Assembly (NCBI GenBank): GCA_015039365.1
Contig: WION01000019.1
Span: 248,001 to 312,000, forward strand
DNA length: 64,000 nt
Direction: 5' to 3'
From: Amanita rubescens
Taxonomy: Eukaryota > Basidiomycota > Agaricomycetes > Agaricales > Amanitaceae
Below, piece by piece: positions 20,733 through 31,503 of this stretch. A program made the position numbers and the translations under genes. Position 1 is the stretch's first letter, and the number at the start of each line of letters is the position of its first letter. The notes under the pieces are model-generated. The model worked only from the letters and a program-made list of their open reading frames with translations. It searched no databases and had not been told where the DNA came from.

Positions 20733-23700
20733 ATGGCAGAGACCCCTGGCAGTAGGAACAATTAAATGTATTTGACTGCAACAAAACTTAAGTGCTGGAT
20801 ACAGACAGCGTTACAGCTCTGAAGGAACGATACAAATGCCCCCATTTTCGCATTCTAATTATTGGGAGAGCGAATGCAGGAAAAACGACTGTTCTCGAGA
20901 AGGTTTGTGGGGTAGAGCAAGGAACAAAACCAATCATATACGATGAGAATGGTAAGCTGGATTAATGTGGCAGCCACTTTTGCATATTCATGAGTCATGA
21001 CTTTATAGGCACTGAACTAGAACCTTCTACACACCTGACACCATCAATGGAGGTGAATAAAAAAATCAATTGCAGATGTCATTGGCATTAATATGCAGCA
21101 ACTTCTAGAGAGGCACACACAATATTGAGCACCAGATTACATACCATGGGAGTAATTTCATTTTCCATGATTCTGAGGGTTTTGAATCTGGGGCAACTGA
21201 GGAGTTGGAGCATGTTTGGAAGTTCATTGGGAAGCGGTCCACTACAACTGAACTAAAAGATCAGTTGCATGCAATTTGGTATCTTTGAATTTTGGTTGTT
21301 AACAGGATCAGATGACCAAGATCTCTCAGGTACTGTGTACCTATGGACAGTCCCCGCCCTCTGCTATCTGCAGAACTTGATTTCTTTAATAAAGGGACAG
21401 GGAAAGGTGAGCTCTGAGGTTAATCAACACTACCACAGTGCTTGGCTTGGTATGGTGAGAAGCCTCTACTTTGCAGCAATGCATACAATTTTATGTTCAT
21501 GACTTGCCTGCATATCATGCAATCTACCAGTCCAAGCTATGGCATGGCAACTAGAATTATTTTCACAGTTCCTTTGGTGACCATATTCACAAAATTTGAT
21601 GGTCAAATAATAGCAGAATATGTCAAATTGAATGATATGGAGAGTGCTCAAGATAAGTGGGAGAAGGCTAGGGAGAATGCTGAAAATACTTTTCAGACAA
21701 TTTATCTTCCAAAAATATTGGATAGTAAATGTCCTCCCAAAGCCCATGTGCGACTACAAGGTGAGAGTTATGGACATTTCTTAGCAGGAGATGCCAACTC
21801 TTTGTAGATATGGACATTCCAGAGAACAATTGTCCTGAACTGACAGAGAAGACTGCTGATGCAATTGATGATGACATTCTACATGATCTGTTTGTCTCAA
21901 CACAGATGAACAATCTTGATCTTTGTATCAAATCTGCCCTTCAGTATGAATCACATTAACAATAACATTCCACACTTTTGACAGCATCCAGATATGTTTT
22001 GATTCAACAAGAACCTACATGGCATGGAGTTCTCATCATGGTCCTTTCTAAATTCCCACATTTCTGGGTATTTTAAAAATGCTTTTGCATGTAGTGCTAA
22101 GGCTGAAAGAGGGACAGGTCAATATAAAGGTGGGCTGCTTGATATCATAGGCATCTTATTTGCCAAAATGGGTAACAGGATGTAAGTATAGTGAGATGCC
22201 CTTTACTAATTAAACAATGATGATGATTAGAATGTATGTGACACTGTACTTCTACTGCAAGGAAGTGCAAGATGTGTAATGATTCTGCATGAACAGTTGG
22301 AAGTTCTACATGTGAGTGGTACTCTAACCCTCTCTGGATCAGGATCTGATGGTATCCATATATGACAGTGGGTAAGTGGTGTGGAATAGATGTAGAATTT
22401 GATAAGTTATGATCCTACAACAGGGGGTAAGTGGCACTACATATTCTGCAACAAGTCTCATCAAATCTCATGTTCCACAACAGAAAGTAAGTGACATTGC
22501 ACTTGGAAGTTCCACACATTACATGTGATTATGAATAGAGAGTAAGTGATTTCAGTCATACCAGAGGCTCATCATTGCTGATGTATCATATGATCAGAGA
22601 GTGGGTGCATTTGTTTCTGGCATTTTGATCCTATTTTATCTTCAGTTTTATAGGAGGTCAGTAGCATTCGTTTTTTCTGCAAGTAGACCTTGTTACATAC
22701 ATCTTGAACAACAGAGGGTGAGTTGTTTTTATGTTAAGCTATTGCATCACTGAGTCTCATCCCATAAATCGAAGGAAGTGAGTCACACTAAGTTTTTTCA
22801 GCTAGGTGGCAGTTGTCACATTGCTTTCATGGCATACAGGCAGTGAGTGACTGAGTGTTCACTGCTAAGCAATCTGACTCTCACATCCTGTCCAACAGTA
22901 TGTGAGTTATGGTGATTTCTGCTAGGAAGGTTCATCACACATTTTTTTAACAACAGGAGGTAAGTGATGGCACTGTGTTTTGTTTTGCAGTCTCAATTCA
23001 TGTCATCCCATGGCCAACAGTCAGTGAGTGATAACAGCTTTTTTTTGGAAAGGTAGTCTTGTTGCATCTCACATCTTTTACAACAGGAGGTAAGTCATAC
23101 TGCAATTACAATGTATTTCCACCCAGAAATCACCATATCTCACCTCATGACAGTATGTGAGTAACAGCCACTGTTATTCTGACATATACATACTATGATC
23201 TCCTATGAAAAAAAAAAAAACAGGTTGTGAGCAACCTTTCCTCTCTCCTAGTTTGTATAAGCACATCTCATCCCACAACTAACAGTATGTAAGTCACACT
23301 ACAACCTGCTTTGCAAGACAAAGTTGTGTCCCATTTCAGCTCATGACCAACAGGTTGTGAGTGATATATATTTCAGTTTCTCCTGCCATGTGACATCATT
23401 ATCACAATCATTCATAACAAACAGAGGGTGAGTCAGTTTATTTTTAGGCTCACTACATCACATCTAACAATCAACAGGATGTAAGCACTACTGTTGCATT
23501 TCTTGCAAGGCTATTGCATCACAGCTCATTTTTTAACCAACTTTAGGCTGTGAGTAGCAGTAGTTCTTCTGCCAGGCAATCTCATCATGCCTCATATCCT
23601 GATCAACAGCAAGTAAGACATGCTGCATTTTTCTGCCAGCTGCTGCATCAGGCTTCTCACTCATTAATTGACAGGATGTGAGTAGCACTTCTGTTTCTTT

Positions 23701-25621
23701 GATCCTTCTTACATGATTACATCTCATCCCACAGGGTGTGAGTAATACTGTGCTATTGCTATGAGCTATTTTATGACACTTCCAATAGCTTGTAGGTGAC
23801 ACTCTACTCCATAATTTTTCCAGACAATCAGAGCATATCACTCATTGCATGACCAACAGGATGTGTGTGACACTGCATGTTTTTCTGGGACCTGAAGTTG
23901 TCTCATCAACCACCTTATCCTATCATCAACAGGAAGTGAGTGTTGCAATTATTGCTGCAAAGCATTTTGTCCCAACTACTTTGGCCAACAGACAGTAAGT
24001 AGTATGCAGTGACTGTTCATGAGAAAATTGCCAAATGGTCACATCACATATGAATAAAAGACTGTATGTGGAGTTGAATATTGAAATTTGTGCAGTTTGA
24101 TAATCTTATCACATTGCCAACAGTCTGTAAGTCTTATTCAATTTCCAGCCATCTGATCTTACTCACTCAATAGGCTGTGAGTGATGCTCCAATCTTTTCT
24201 TGAGTCTCACCCTGCTGATTGTGTGATCAACAGCAAGTGTGTTTTATTGCATTTTGTTCTGCAAAAGTTATCTCATCATATTTCGACCCATGAATAGGAA
24301 GTGAGTTATGCTGCAGTTTTTTCTGCCAGGTTATCTTATACATGTCTCATACTAACAGCTTGTGAGTGAAGTTATGTTTTTCTCCTAAGCAGTCTCTTCA
24401 CAGAATTTTTTCATAATCCCTAGGAAGTGGGTGACACATCCTGCCTTCAATACAGACTTCTCATCATAAAACCAACAGGGAGTAAGCCATTTATCACTTT
24501 CATCTGCTAGGTAACCCTTCACATGTCATGACAGCGTGTAAGTGACTTTGAACTACTTTCTTGAAGTCACACATCCCATTTTTGACTAACAGCGAGTGAG
24601 TTACATTGCTTAGTATGCAAGTGGCTTTCATCATATTTCAAACAGGGAGTGAGTGAAATTGCAATTTCTCTCACTGTGTAATCTTATTTAAGATGATCCT
24701 GGAATGGCCAAATAGGAAGTAAGTGACATTAACACTCTTTTTTACCTTCACCTTTATTCACCCTATTTCATGGTCAACAGCAAGTGAGTGATACAGTTTT
24801 TTCAACTGCTACACTGTCTTATGCATCACATACTTCAAATAAAAGCTTGTGAGTGATTCTACAGGTATGTTTTGCCTTCATTGCAATCTAATTTAAGAAC
24901 CAAAAGAGAGTGGGTCATACTCATGGCAGTGTTTCTCCATAAATAATCTCATAATGTCTTTGATTATTAGACAGTAAGTAACACCGGATTTCTTTGCTCA
25001 CTGTGTCATTTTTCATCTGACCTAACAGAAAGTGGGTAAATGTTATTTGTTTCAATCAATCTTTTTATGCTAATATTATGATATGTGGATAGATTGTAAG
25101 ATACACTAAGGATTCTCTAATAGCTACCTCTTGATTTGTATCAAGGCAAGTGATGAAAAAGAGCAAATAAAATATGCTGACAAACATATAAGGTTGTATG
25201 TCCACTGCTGAGATTCTATTGAAAATTTTGCTCCCTCATTCTTACTAGTCTAAACTGCAATACCTCTTTGGTGATGAATCAGAAAAACTTTCAAGAACCA
25301 GTGTAAGGCCTGTGTCTGATTAATTCTGCACTATGCAGCTGATGTTGTAACCAGCCCACAGCCTGTCAGCTGTTAGCTGGTAAGTCACTGTATTTTATTT
25401 GTTGTTTTATTTGTCCTAATAGTTACTAAGCAACTAATATCCTTGCCAAGCTGTCATTTTGGATCAGGAAACCAATCTATGAATCAATCATGGATGCCTT
25501 GGAACAGTTTGAAAGACAAGATGATGTGAAGAAACTGAAGCTACAAATCACTTCTGAATCAATGCCTTCCAATTTGGAAGATTTAATTGCTTTTCTTTAT
25601 GATCAGGTCATCCACATTTGA
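20733..25621 (+). CDS. P-loop GTPase, copy 2, with about 48 serial micro-introns
   Basis: G-domain protein, paralogue of the minus-strand gene at 1-1846. Exons inferred from splice consensus are 20733-20751, 20793-20951, 21009-21052, 21109-21278, 21330-21406, 21569-21760, 21808-21943, 21992-22067 and 22102-22181. They keep frame throughout. Motifs are FRILIIGRANAGKTT (G1), FHDSEGFESGATEELEHVWK (G3 region), KDQLHAIWYC, and PLVTIFTKFDG (G4 TKFD). Then come FVSTQMNNLDLCIKSAL, VLSKFPHFW and LLDIIGILFAKMGNR. From 22182 the gene becomes an array of introns separated by single trinucleotides. Coding resumes at 25124 (YLLICIKASDEKEQIKYAD), then SKLQYLFGDESEKL near 25250, and a final exon with ILAKLSFWIRKPIYESIM ending TGA 25619-25621. 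Borders of exons after 25190 are uncertain and the last intron may lie beyond. Function is unknown. Confidence 0.75.
22182..25123 (+). repeat. Array of 46 three-base micro-exons in short introns
   Basis: Consensus (C)AACAG-NNN-GTRAGT repeats every 50-73 bp. The exon trinucleotides begin at 22231 (AAT), 22369, 22424, 22484, 22539, 22598, 22654, 22715, 22775, 22840, 22899, 22957, 23021, 23087, 23154, 23224, 23286, 23354, 23425, 23478, 23547, 23610, 23675, 23735, 23789, 23860, 23933, 23992, 24061, 24124, 24174, 24234, 24298, 24359, 24424, 24479, 24535, 24593, 24646, 24716, 24781, 24846, 24907, 24971, 25029 and 25093. One unit (22297-22311) is 15 nt. Introns of 47-70 nt carry CTCAT/CTAAC/TGACC-like branch sequence close to AG. 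Unit interiors are related but diverged (GTGAGTGACACTGCA, TTTTTCTGCCAGG and CTCATCACATCTCAT are recurrent). The trinucleotides are diverse and purine-rich. Confidence 0.85.
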
Positions 25622-26533
25622 TGGTATGCATTTGATTTACAAGTTATTGTCATCTTCATTTACAATACTTTGTAAAACCAGCTCTACTGCTCCATCCTAC
25701 TTCCCTTGTGCATCAGGATTTTAACCCCTATGTGGCATTTGCTGCCCAACTTCTTTCACTTCAATGTAGGGAATGACAGAGGAGATAAACCTAGTCATTC
25801 TGCAGCTGAACCATTTTTTACTTGAACACTTTTTACATTCATACCATAAAGACAGAGTCTAGAGGTCCTCATTCACTGCCAATGAGTGCTGAACAAGAGA
25901 TTTATGGAGATGATAAATAACTCAGAGATGTAAGCTGAGGGGACAAGAAACAATCATGTGCAGCATCAGTCACCATTTGTAAGCCACAGCCCACAGAAGA
26001 TAGTTGAAGAGCAAAAATGAAGCGGAAAAAACAGGCAGTTACAGCAGGTGTCCAGGATATGGAAGACTCTGAGGCCAGGCTATTCTTCAATATCTCGTCG
26101 CCACAGGCAATGTCCGATCAGTACGTGAGTGCCCATGACGGCACTTGTACGCCTTGCTTCCCAGCAATGGACTACTGCACAGCATCAGTCATATTTTTAA
26201 TCCCAAGTCACGCATCATAACCCCGTTTAGTATAATGAACTGGCGACTGAATTGGCACTTGTAAATGTCGCGATCACCTTCCCGCAAGTTGCAAACTTTC
26301 TTATATTAATTGCCATAACACGCGCATTTGTTCAATTGAAGCTGTGATAAAACAATGACGCTGCTAGGTCGAGACTGGATGCACAGCTTTTCATCCGAAT
26401 CAGTGAACAATTGACTCTTTGTTTTGTGGGAGTCACAGCCCTTCTTACACGTATAAGAACGGCAGAGGACACCTACCCTAAGTCTAACATCGTCTAGATT
26501 CCATCCTAGTCTCCTAGAAACCTCGATTGCGAT
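25622..26533. other. End of CpG-poor region, then 5' flank of short gene
   Basis: 25622-26080 is AT-rich and almost free of CpG, continuous with the GTPase locus. It may hold a 3' UTR or unrecognised last exons. From about 26095 CpG is normal and the sequence resembles 11540-11990 upstream of the gene at 11996. No separate gene was seen. Confidence 0.45.
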
Positions 26534-27162
26534 ATGACTTTCTTCGAAGGAGCACACGACTTTAGCCTTCACAACAACAAAATGAACGATGTGAAGGGAA
26601 ATTACAATGTAAACGAAACAAAGAATGTCACGAACAACACTGATTGCAATAATCGCTATCTGTTCTCCGACGTGAGCAGAGGAAACAATGTGACGCACAC
26701 TAATAGCATCGGTATGTCCTTTTATCACGGTTCGCGACACCCGTCCTGATCCATTGAAGGGAACGGCAATGGAAACATAATTTCAAATGGAAACGGCCCA
26801 CAGACTGGTGGCGGTACGTTTCACGGCAGCATTGGAAAGCCTTGTCATAACTCTCGCTCTCGTCTTGAATAGCTGCCTCAGTGAACCCGCAGGACATTGC
26901 CCGAGTGCTTTTCGCAGCAGGGGTATTCAATACCGTGATTCCCGCAGCACAAGGATCGGTTGCGCCACAAAGCGCGCCACAGCAGCCCACGCAGAGCGCA
27001 GCACCTACCCCTGCTGCCCCCATTCCCATGAATGGTATAATGGAGAGCATCCAATCGGGAACATGGACGCCCGAGATGATGAGCACCTTTAACGCATTCT
27101 TGAAATACATACAGCCAGTGACGCAGACAGACGGGAAGCAGCCCCCGAATAGCCAGCAATAA
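26534..27162 (+). CDS. Short Asn-rich protein, full length
   Basis: Exons 26534-26711, 26760-26813 and 26873-27162 total 522 nt, 173 aa. Exon 1 starts MTFFEGAHDFSLHNNKMNDV and continues with an Asn/Thr-rich stretch (NETKNVTNNTDCNNR). Exon 2 is NGNGNIISNGNGPQTGG. Exon 3 reads ASVNPQDIARVLFAAG, then a Gln/Pro/Ala linker with APQSAPQQPTQSAAPTPAAP, then NGIMESIQSGTWTPEMMSTF and NAFLKYIQP. It has the same architecture and the same lengths of exons 1 and 2 as the gene at 17418. The closest relative in the window is the truncated gene at 11996. No membrane segment was seen. Function is unknown. Confidence 0.7.
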
Positions 27163-27378
27163 CTTTGACGTTCTACACTGTATCATTGTCCGTATGTGTA
27201 ATATTTGCCAAGTTTCCAGGTTCCGGTTGTCTTTTTTTTCTTTCTTTTTTGCTTCTGTGTATGTCTAGAAAGATACGATGATTCCTGTAACGGAGATTGT
27301 AGAATCGTACAGTGACAATTCTGTATCCCACGGTTAGCAGTATGCAAAGAATTACATAATCCCTTGAAGCCCCGCATC

Positions 27379-27985
27379 ATGGCGGCCGCTGTGAGACGCG
27401 TACAGAAAGCCTTGCTCAGACCAACGGAGAGACTTGCCAGAGATGCGAATACGGGAAAAGCCATGGAGCATGCTCTCCACCTAGTTAAAGACGTTTTGGC
27501 AAAGAACCTCACTCCCGAGGGGCTCACCACCGCAGAGATATTCAAGCTCTCCCAAGAACACAAACCCCCTCCCGACTTCAAGCCTGCGCACCTTCCAAAG
27601 AATTCTACCATCCCTCCGAAACCGGACTCTGTTATTCGATCCCCCCAGTGAGTATAGTAATGCATCAAGCCGTTTACAGCTCATCATTCAATTGCGCAGT
27701 TATCTCAAAAAATGGATTTTGCCCTTATTGCGGGCAGACGGCTTCATTCGTATGGCGCCAGTACAGCGGGGGCCCAAGGAGGAGATATGGGCATGGGTCC
27801 CTGACCCACTCGCAGAAAGGTGGACGGATCGGATAGGAAAAACAAAACCCCATCGTCGCAGAGGACAATTTCGACGCGTTGAAGAAGCGAGAAAGCGATA
27901 TCGTGAGCTGCGAGAAGCCATGCGGATGCAGGATGAACTCGTAGAAAAACCACTCGTAGAAAACCCGTTGAAGGAAGATCGGTAG
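27379..27985 (+). CDS. Small basic conserved protein, possibly mitochondrial
   Basis: ATG at 27379 (the upstream TTG is not needed). Exon 1 ends near 27650 at a GTGAGT, and the 3' site is at about 27710. The protein starts MAAAVRRVQKALLRPTERLA, an Arg-rich, acid-poor N-terminus that fits a mitochondrial presequence. It continues with LTPEGLTTAEIFKLSQ, a Pro-rich segment, YLKKWILPLLRADGFIRM, EEIWAWVPDPLAERW, and an Arg/Glu-rich helical C-terminus (RRVEEARKRYRELREAM). Total is about 185 aa. I cannot name the family; a fungal mitoribosomal or other mitochondrial protein is a guess based on composition. It is convergent with DCP1. Confidence 0.65.
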
Positions 27986-28082
27986 CAGTGGTCGTGGATA
28001 GGTTACTTAGCATTACAACAACGTATACTATTACTACCCAAGATGAGATGCTAATGAATGCGCGTTCGAGGTTGAGCACGGT

Positions 28083-30814
28083 CTACGCATCCAACCTATC
28101 CAGATAGTCCCTCCAGAGGGTCTCCACAAAGGATTTATCAGTCTACGTGAAATAAATCACCAAACGTCCAAAATACACAAAACAACCCACTCACATGAAT
28201 CAACGTCAACACCTCCCGGACAAACGCATTCTTCTCCAACCTTCCCGGCTTTTGCGAACAGCCCGACAGCGTCCCAATCAGACTGTCTTTAACAATTTCG
28301 CTATCAACCGCTGTCCCCAGATTTCCATTCACAACTGGTGGCTTCTTCGTCTGATGAGGATGTGAGATGGCACCATTAACAACCTTGTCCTTCCTAGATG
28401 GCGTTGGCGACCTAGCCATTCCCAGGCCAAGCGGCACGGCAGGGGGAGGATTCGAAACAGGCACCGGTGTATCCCAACTGTTCTCGATCTGCTCCCGCTT
28501 CTCCGCCTCCTTCTCCTTCCGAGTCTTCTTCCGTCCTCTCCCTCTCCCATTCACATCGAATCCTTCCGCCCCAGACCCAGCACTACTCACACTCGCATTC
28601 GCATTCGTCCCGTGACTCCTCTCCTTTCCCTTCCTCATCGCCTTCTTAAACGCATTCATATCGCTCAAAGCGCTCGTCTCTTCAAAATCGAGCTCGAGTA
28701 TCTCCCCATCATCTCCATTCTCCCCCCCACTCGTGCTCAAATCAGACGAGTTCGGTCGCAAGGGGTACGGCCATAACTCAGAATCAGCCGAAAAAGGTAC
28801 CAGAGGCCGGTGCTTCGGTCCATTCGCGCCCGACTCTGCAGACCCGTTTGGTTGTCTTTCATCTGCCTGGTTTGCACGCGTACTAATCGGCGCAGCGCGC
28901 ACAGTCGATGTCGATAAAGACAACTCAACAGGCGGCGCCGTAGGTGGAACGCTCGCTCTTCCATCCGCCTTCTCTCCTCCCCGCTGTATGCGCGCCGTAC
29001 CCTGCAACCTCGACGTGGAGCTCATCCGCAAGAGAGACGAATGCATGCTGGTCGGAAGCGGCGGACGTGGCGTAACGTCACCGTTCGTGTCGCCTTGTTC
29101 GTGCGAATTCCGCCCAATCACCGTCTGCGGATTTCCTCTCAACAACTCGGTAGCTTGCCCCAACGATGGCCGCATCCCGCTCCTGGACGCACCCCTTTGG
29201 ATCGCGTCGAGTGCAGCTTCGGCGTTGAGCACGTTGCTCAATTCGGAGTGTCCTCCATCAGAAGTATACAGACCCGTCCTAGATCCAATTCGCCGAGATC
29301 GCCGGCTGGGTCCTCTTTCGCTTGCACTGGTGATCAAGCTTTCGGCATCGTCGTTCCTGCCAGCATCACTGTCTTCTTCGTCATCTCCTTCCCTTGAACT
29401 TGGATGTGAACGAGCGCTAAGCATACTAGGTGCATTGCTGCTATATGTGCTCGACGCAGAAACGACAGAGGCGCTCCTGGAAGGTGGGAAACCAAGAAGA
29501 TTGGATAGAACATCTTGGGATAGAACTTGGGGTCCTGAAGACGTCGTTGTGGGTGCTGGAGAATTAATATTCGTAGGTAGAGTATTCGTACTTGAAGGTG
29601 TCGCTGACGCAAAAATAGAATTCAATAAACAAGTAGCTTTCGTGTTTGTAGTTATGGTGGGCGGTTGTAGTGATGTTGAAGATTGGTTCGAGTCAGGACC
29701 CGACAATACAGCAAAAAGAGAATCAACGGTCATTTTAGACGTAGATTGTGGTACAGGTGGTATAGCCGTGGAAGAGATAATGTTATGAGTTGCTGATACA
29801 GAGTTGACAGGAGATGGGGCAGATGGAGGTTGAAGTTTCATGAATAGTTTATCAAGATCAGAAAGGCCATCGGGAGGTGGGGAAAAGACGTCTTCATATG
29901 AAGCGACAGAATCATTTTCACTTGTGGGATCGGGCGATTGGATGGATTTGGTCGGACTGGTATCGACTGTTTACAGGATATGAGGGGGATCATGGGCAAA
30001 AGGGAACGGGGTCGAACCTCTATTTGATCTGCGCGAATTTGGATTGGGAGGTGGTGGCCTTCCAGGACCGTACCTGAACTCTTCAGGATATGGCAGATTT
30101 TTCTTAATATATGAATGAAGGCTGAAGGAGATTAGTCGATGATCCACTACTTTGGTGTGACCCGACATACCGCAACATGACGTCTATCATTGGCTCTCTA
30201 GCGTCAGTGGCGAACATCCAGAGACCGACAGTTTGTGATCGCCCTTTGTCGTTATATCCCAGCTTGTCCAAGTTTGGCACAAGGTACACATCAGAGAACT
30301 TGTCTGGTAGAGTTTCGTGTGAAGAATCGACGGCATTTAGTCTCTCGGTGGTGAAGTCGGGGTAAGAACGGATCATGAGGTAGCTGGCATGGGCGCCAAT
30401 GTCATCTTCAGGATACAGACGATGTATATAGTCTTCCATTCCCATACGGTTGAGGATGTAGAAGCCATAAGGGGGGTAGGACTCTCTTTGACGAGATCAG
30501 TACCAACCCTTTTGACCGTTATGACCGCTGACGTACCGCTCGTATAAAAACATACTTCCTTCAAAGCCCTGTTTTTCCCATTTCATGCCATTGTGGTGGT
30601 ACACGCAGACATGACTGAACTGATCAAAGATTGAGATGATGGAAGGATCTCGTCGGCGTAAGACCTTGAGATTGTGGTTATATCTTGAGGTGGGAGACAT
30701 GCCCATGTTTTGAGGAGGCTGGGTTGGCGCTGGCGTACGGTTTCGTGGAGCCCTTGGATGTCTTGAAGAGCTCGCTGGCCTGTCGGCCGCGGCGTCATGT
30801 GTGGCAGCATTCAT
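28083..30814 (-). CDS. DCP1: mRNA-decapping enzyme subunit 1 (DCP1)
   Basis: Regulatory subunit that activates Dcp2 for 5' cap removal in cytoplasmic mRNA decay. ATG at 30814 precedes a Pro/Arg-rich leader and the EVH1-type domain: NLKVLRRRDPSIISIFDQFS, HVCVYHHNGMKWEKQGFEGS, then across an intron SYPPYGFYILNRMGMEDYI and SQTVGLWMFATDAREPM. A long Ser/Pro/Thr-rich, probably disordered region follows, with an acidic patch (REGDDEEDSDAG) and a KR-rich segment (GRGRGRKKTRKEKEAEKREQ). The C-terminus has the trimerisation helix KNAFVREVLTLIH, an intron, and TDKSFVETLWRDYLDRLDA with stop at 28083-28085. It is much longer than yeast Dcp1 because of the linker. At least four introns. The gene appears intact. 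Confidence 0.9.
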
Positions 30815-31503
30815 GGAGGTTTCAAGACTTTGGCCAAGTGACTTGATGGCCGCACGCGAGCGTATTTGGCACAGTGGCTGATGCCAAATACAGGACTTGT
30901 CGCGTGCCAAATTGATCTCCGCACGCGAGAACAGCAACTGTTGCCTTGAACTTGAATTGCACCAGCCCTCCGAAATATTCCAATTGGCGGGCGACTCCTA
31001 TATATGTGACTTGTTCTCGTTCCGAAATTTTCTATTTGTAAGCACCAAATCGAACCTTTGCTCTTTGTCGCCGAATTTTTGTGCCTAGTATCTGGCGACT
31101 GCAAGAATAGCAAATGTAAGCTATTCATGCCAACTGAAGTTTGTCATCTCATGAAATTGTAGAAGCAGAATTTAATGCAATTCCCCATATCGCCGTTCAC
31201 GCGCACAGCCCCCGGGCTTAAGTTGAGCTTCCTCGATATTACGAATGACGTTATGTCAGGCCCAAGGAATTAAGTGTTGCGCATGCTTTCCCACCGCACA
31301 GCTTCAAGTTCCCCACTGTAATAAGTCCCATCAGGTGGCGATGTCAGTGCGGCCGCTCAACGCAACGGTCACCAAGTCAGATCCTCCACAACCCCGTTCC
31401 CACGCTGTCATTTAAAACACGAGATACGGTGCCAGATCCGGGCTAAATGATATATATGTAGGCCTGTGGTCCGTCTGCATCAGGGTCTGGGCTGTTGCTC
31501 GGA
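30815..31503. other. Intergenic between DCP1 and membrane gene B
   Basis: Contains divergent promoters for DCP1 (minus) and copy B (plus). No gene or clear repeat was recognised. Confidence 0.4.

Noticed and set aside
22262..22264. An additional micro-exon GAA between the units at 22231 and 22297
   Set aside because: It would create introns of 28 and 32 nt, far below the rest of the array. Without it the intron is 63 nt, which fits.
23252..23254. TTT between CTCCTAG and GTATAAGC as a further micro-exon
   Set aside because: Flanking introns would be about 25-31 nt, and the neighbouring units already give a normal 59-nt intron.
22182..25123. CRISPR array or minisatellite as explanation of the periodic motif
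   Set aside because: The constant part is a splice-site pair, spacing varies from 50 to 73 bp, there is no exact repeat, and the organism is eukaryotic with coding exons on both sides.
28733..29788. 351-codon plus-strand ORF
   Set aside because: It lies antisense to the low-complexity linker of DCP1; the minus strand carries the recognisable EVH1 and trimerisation regions.
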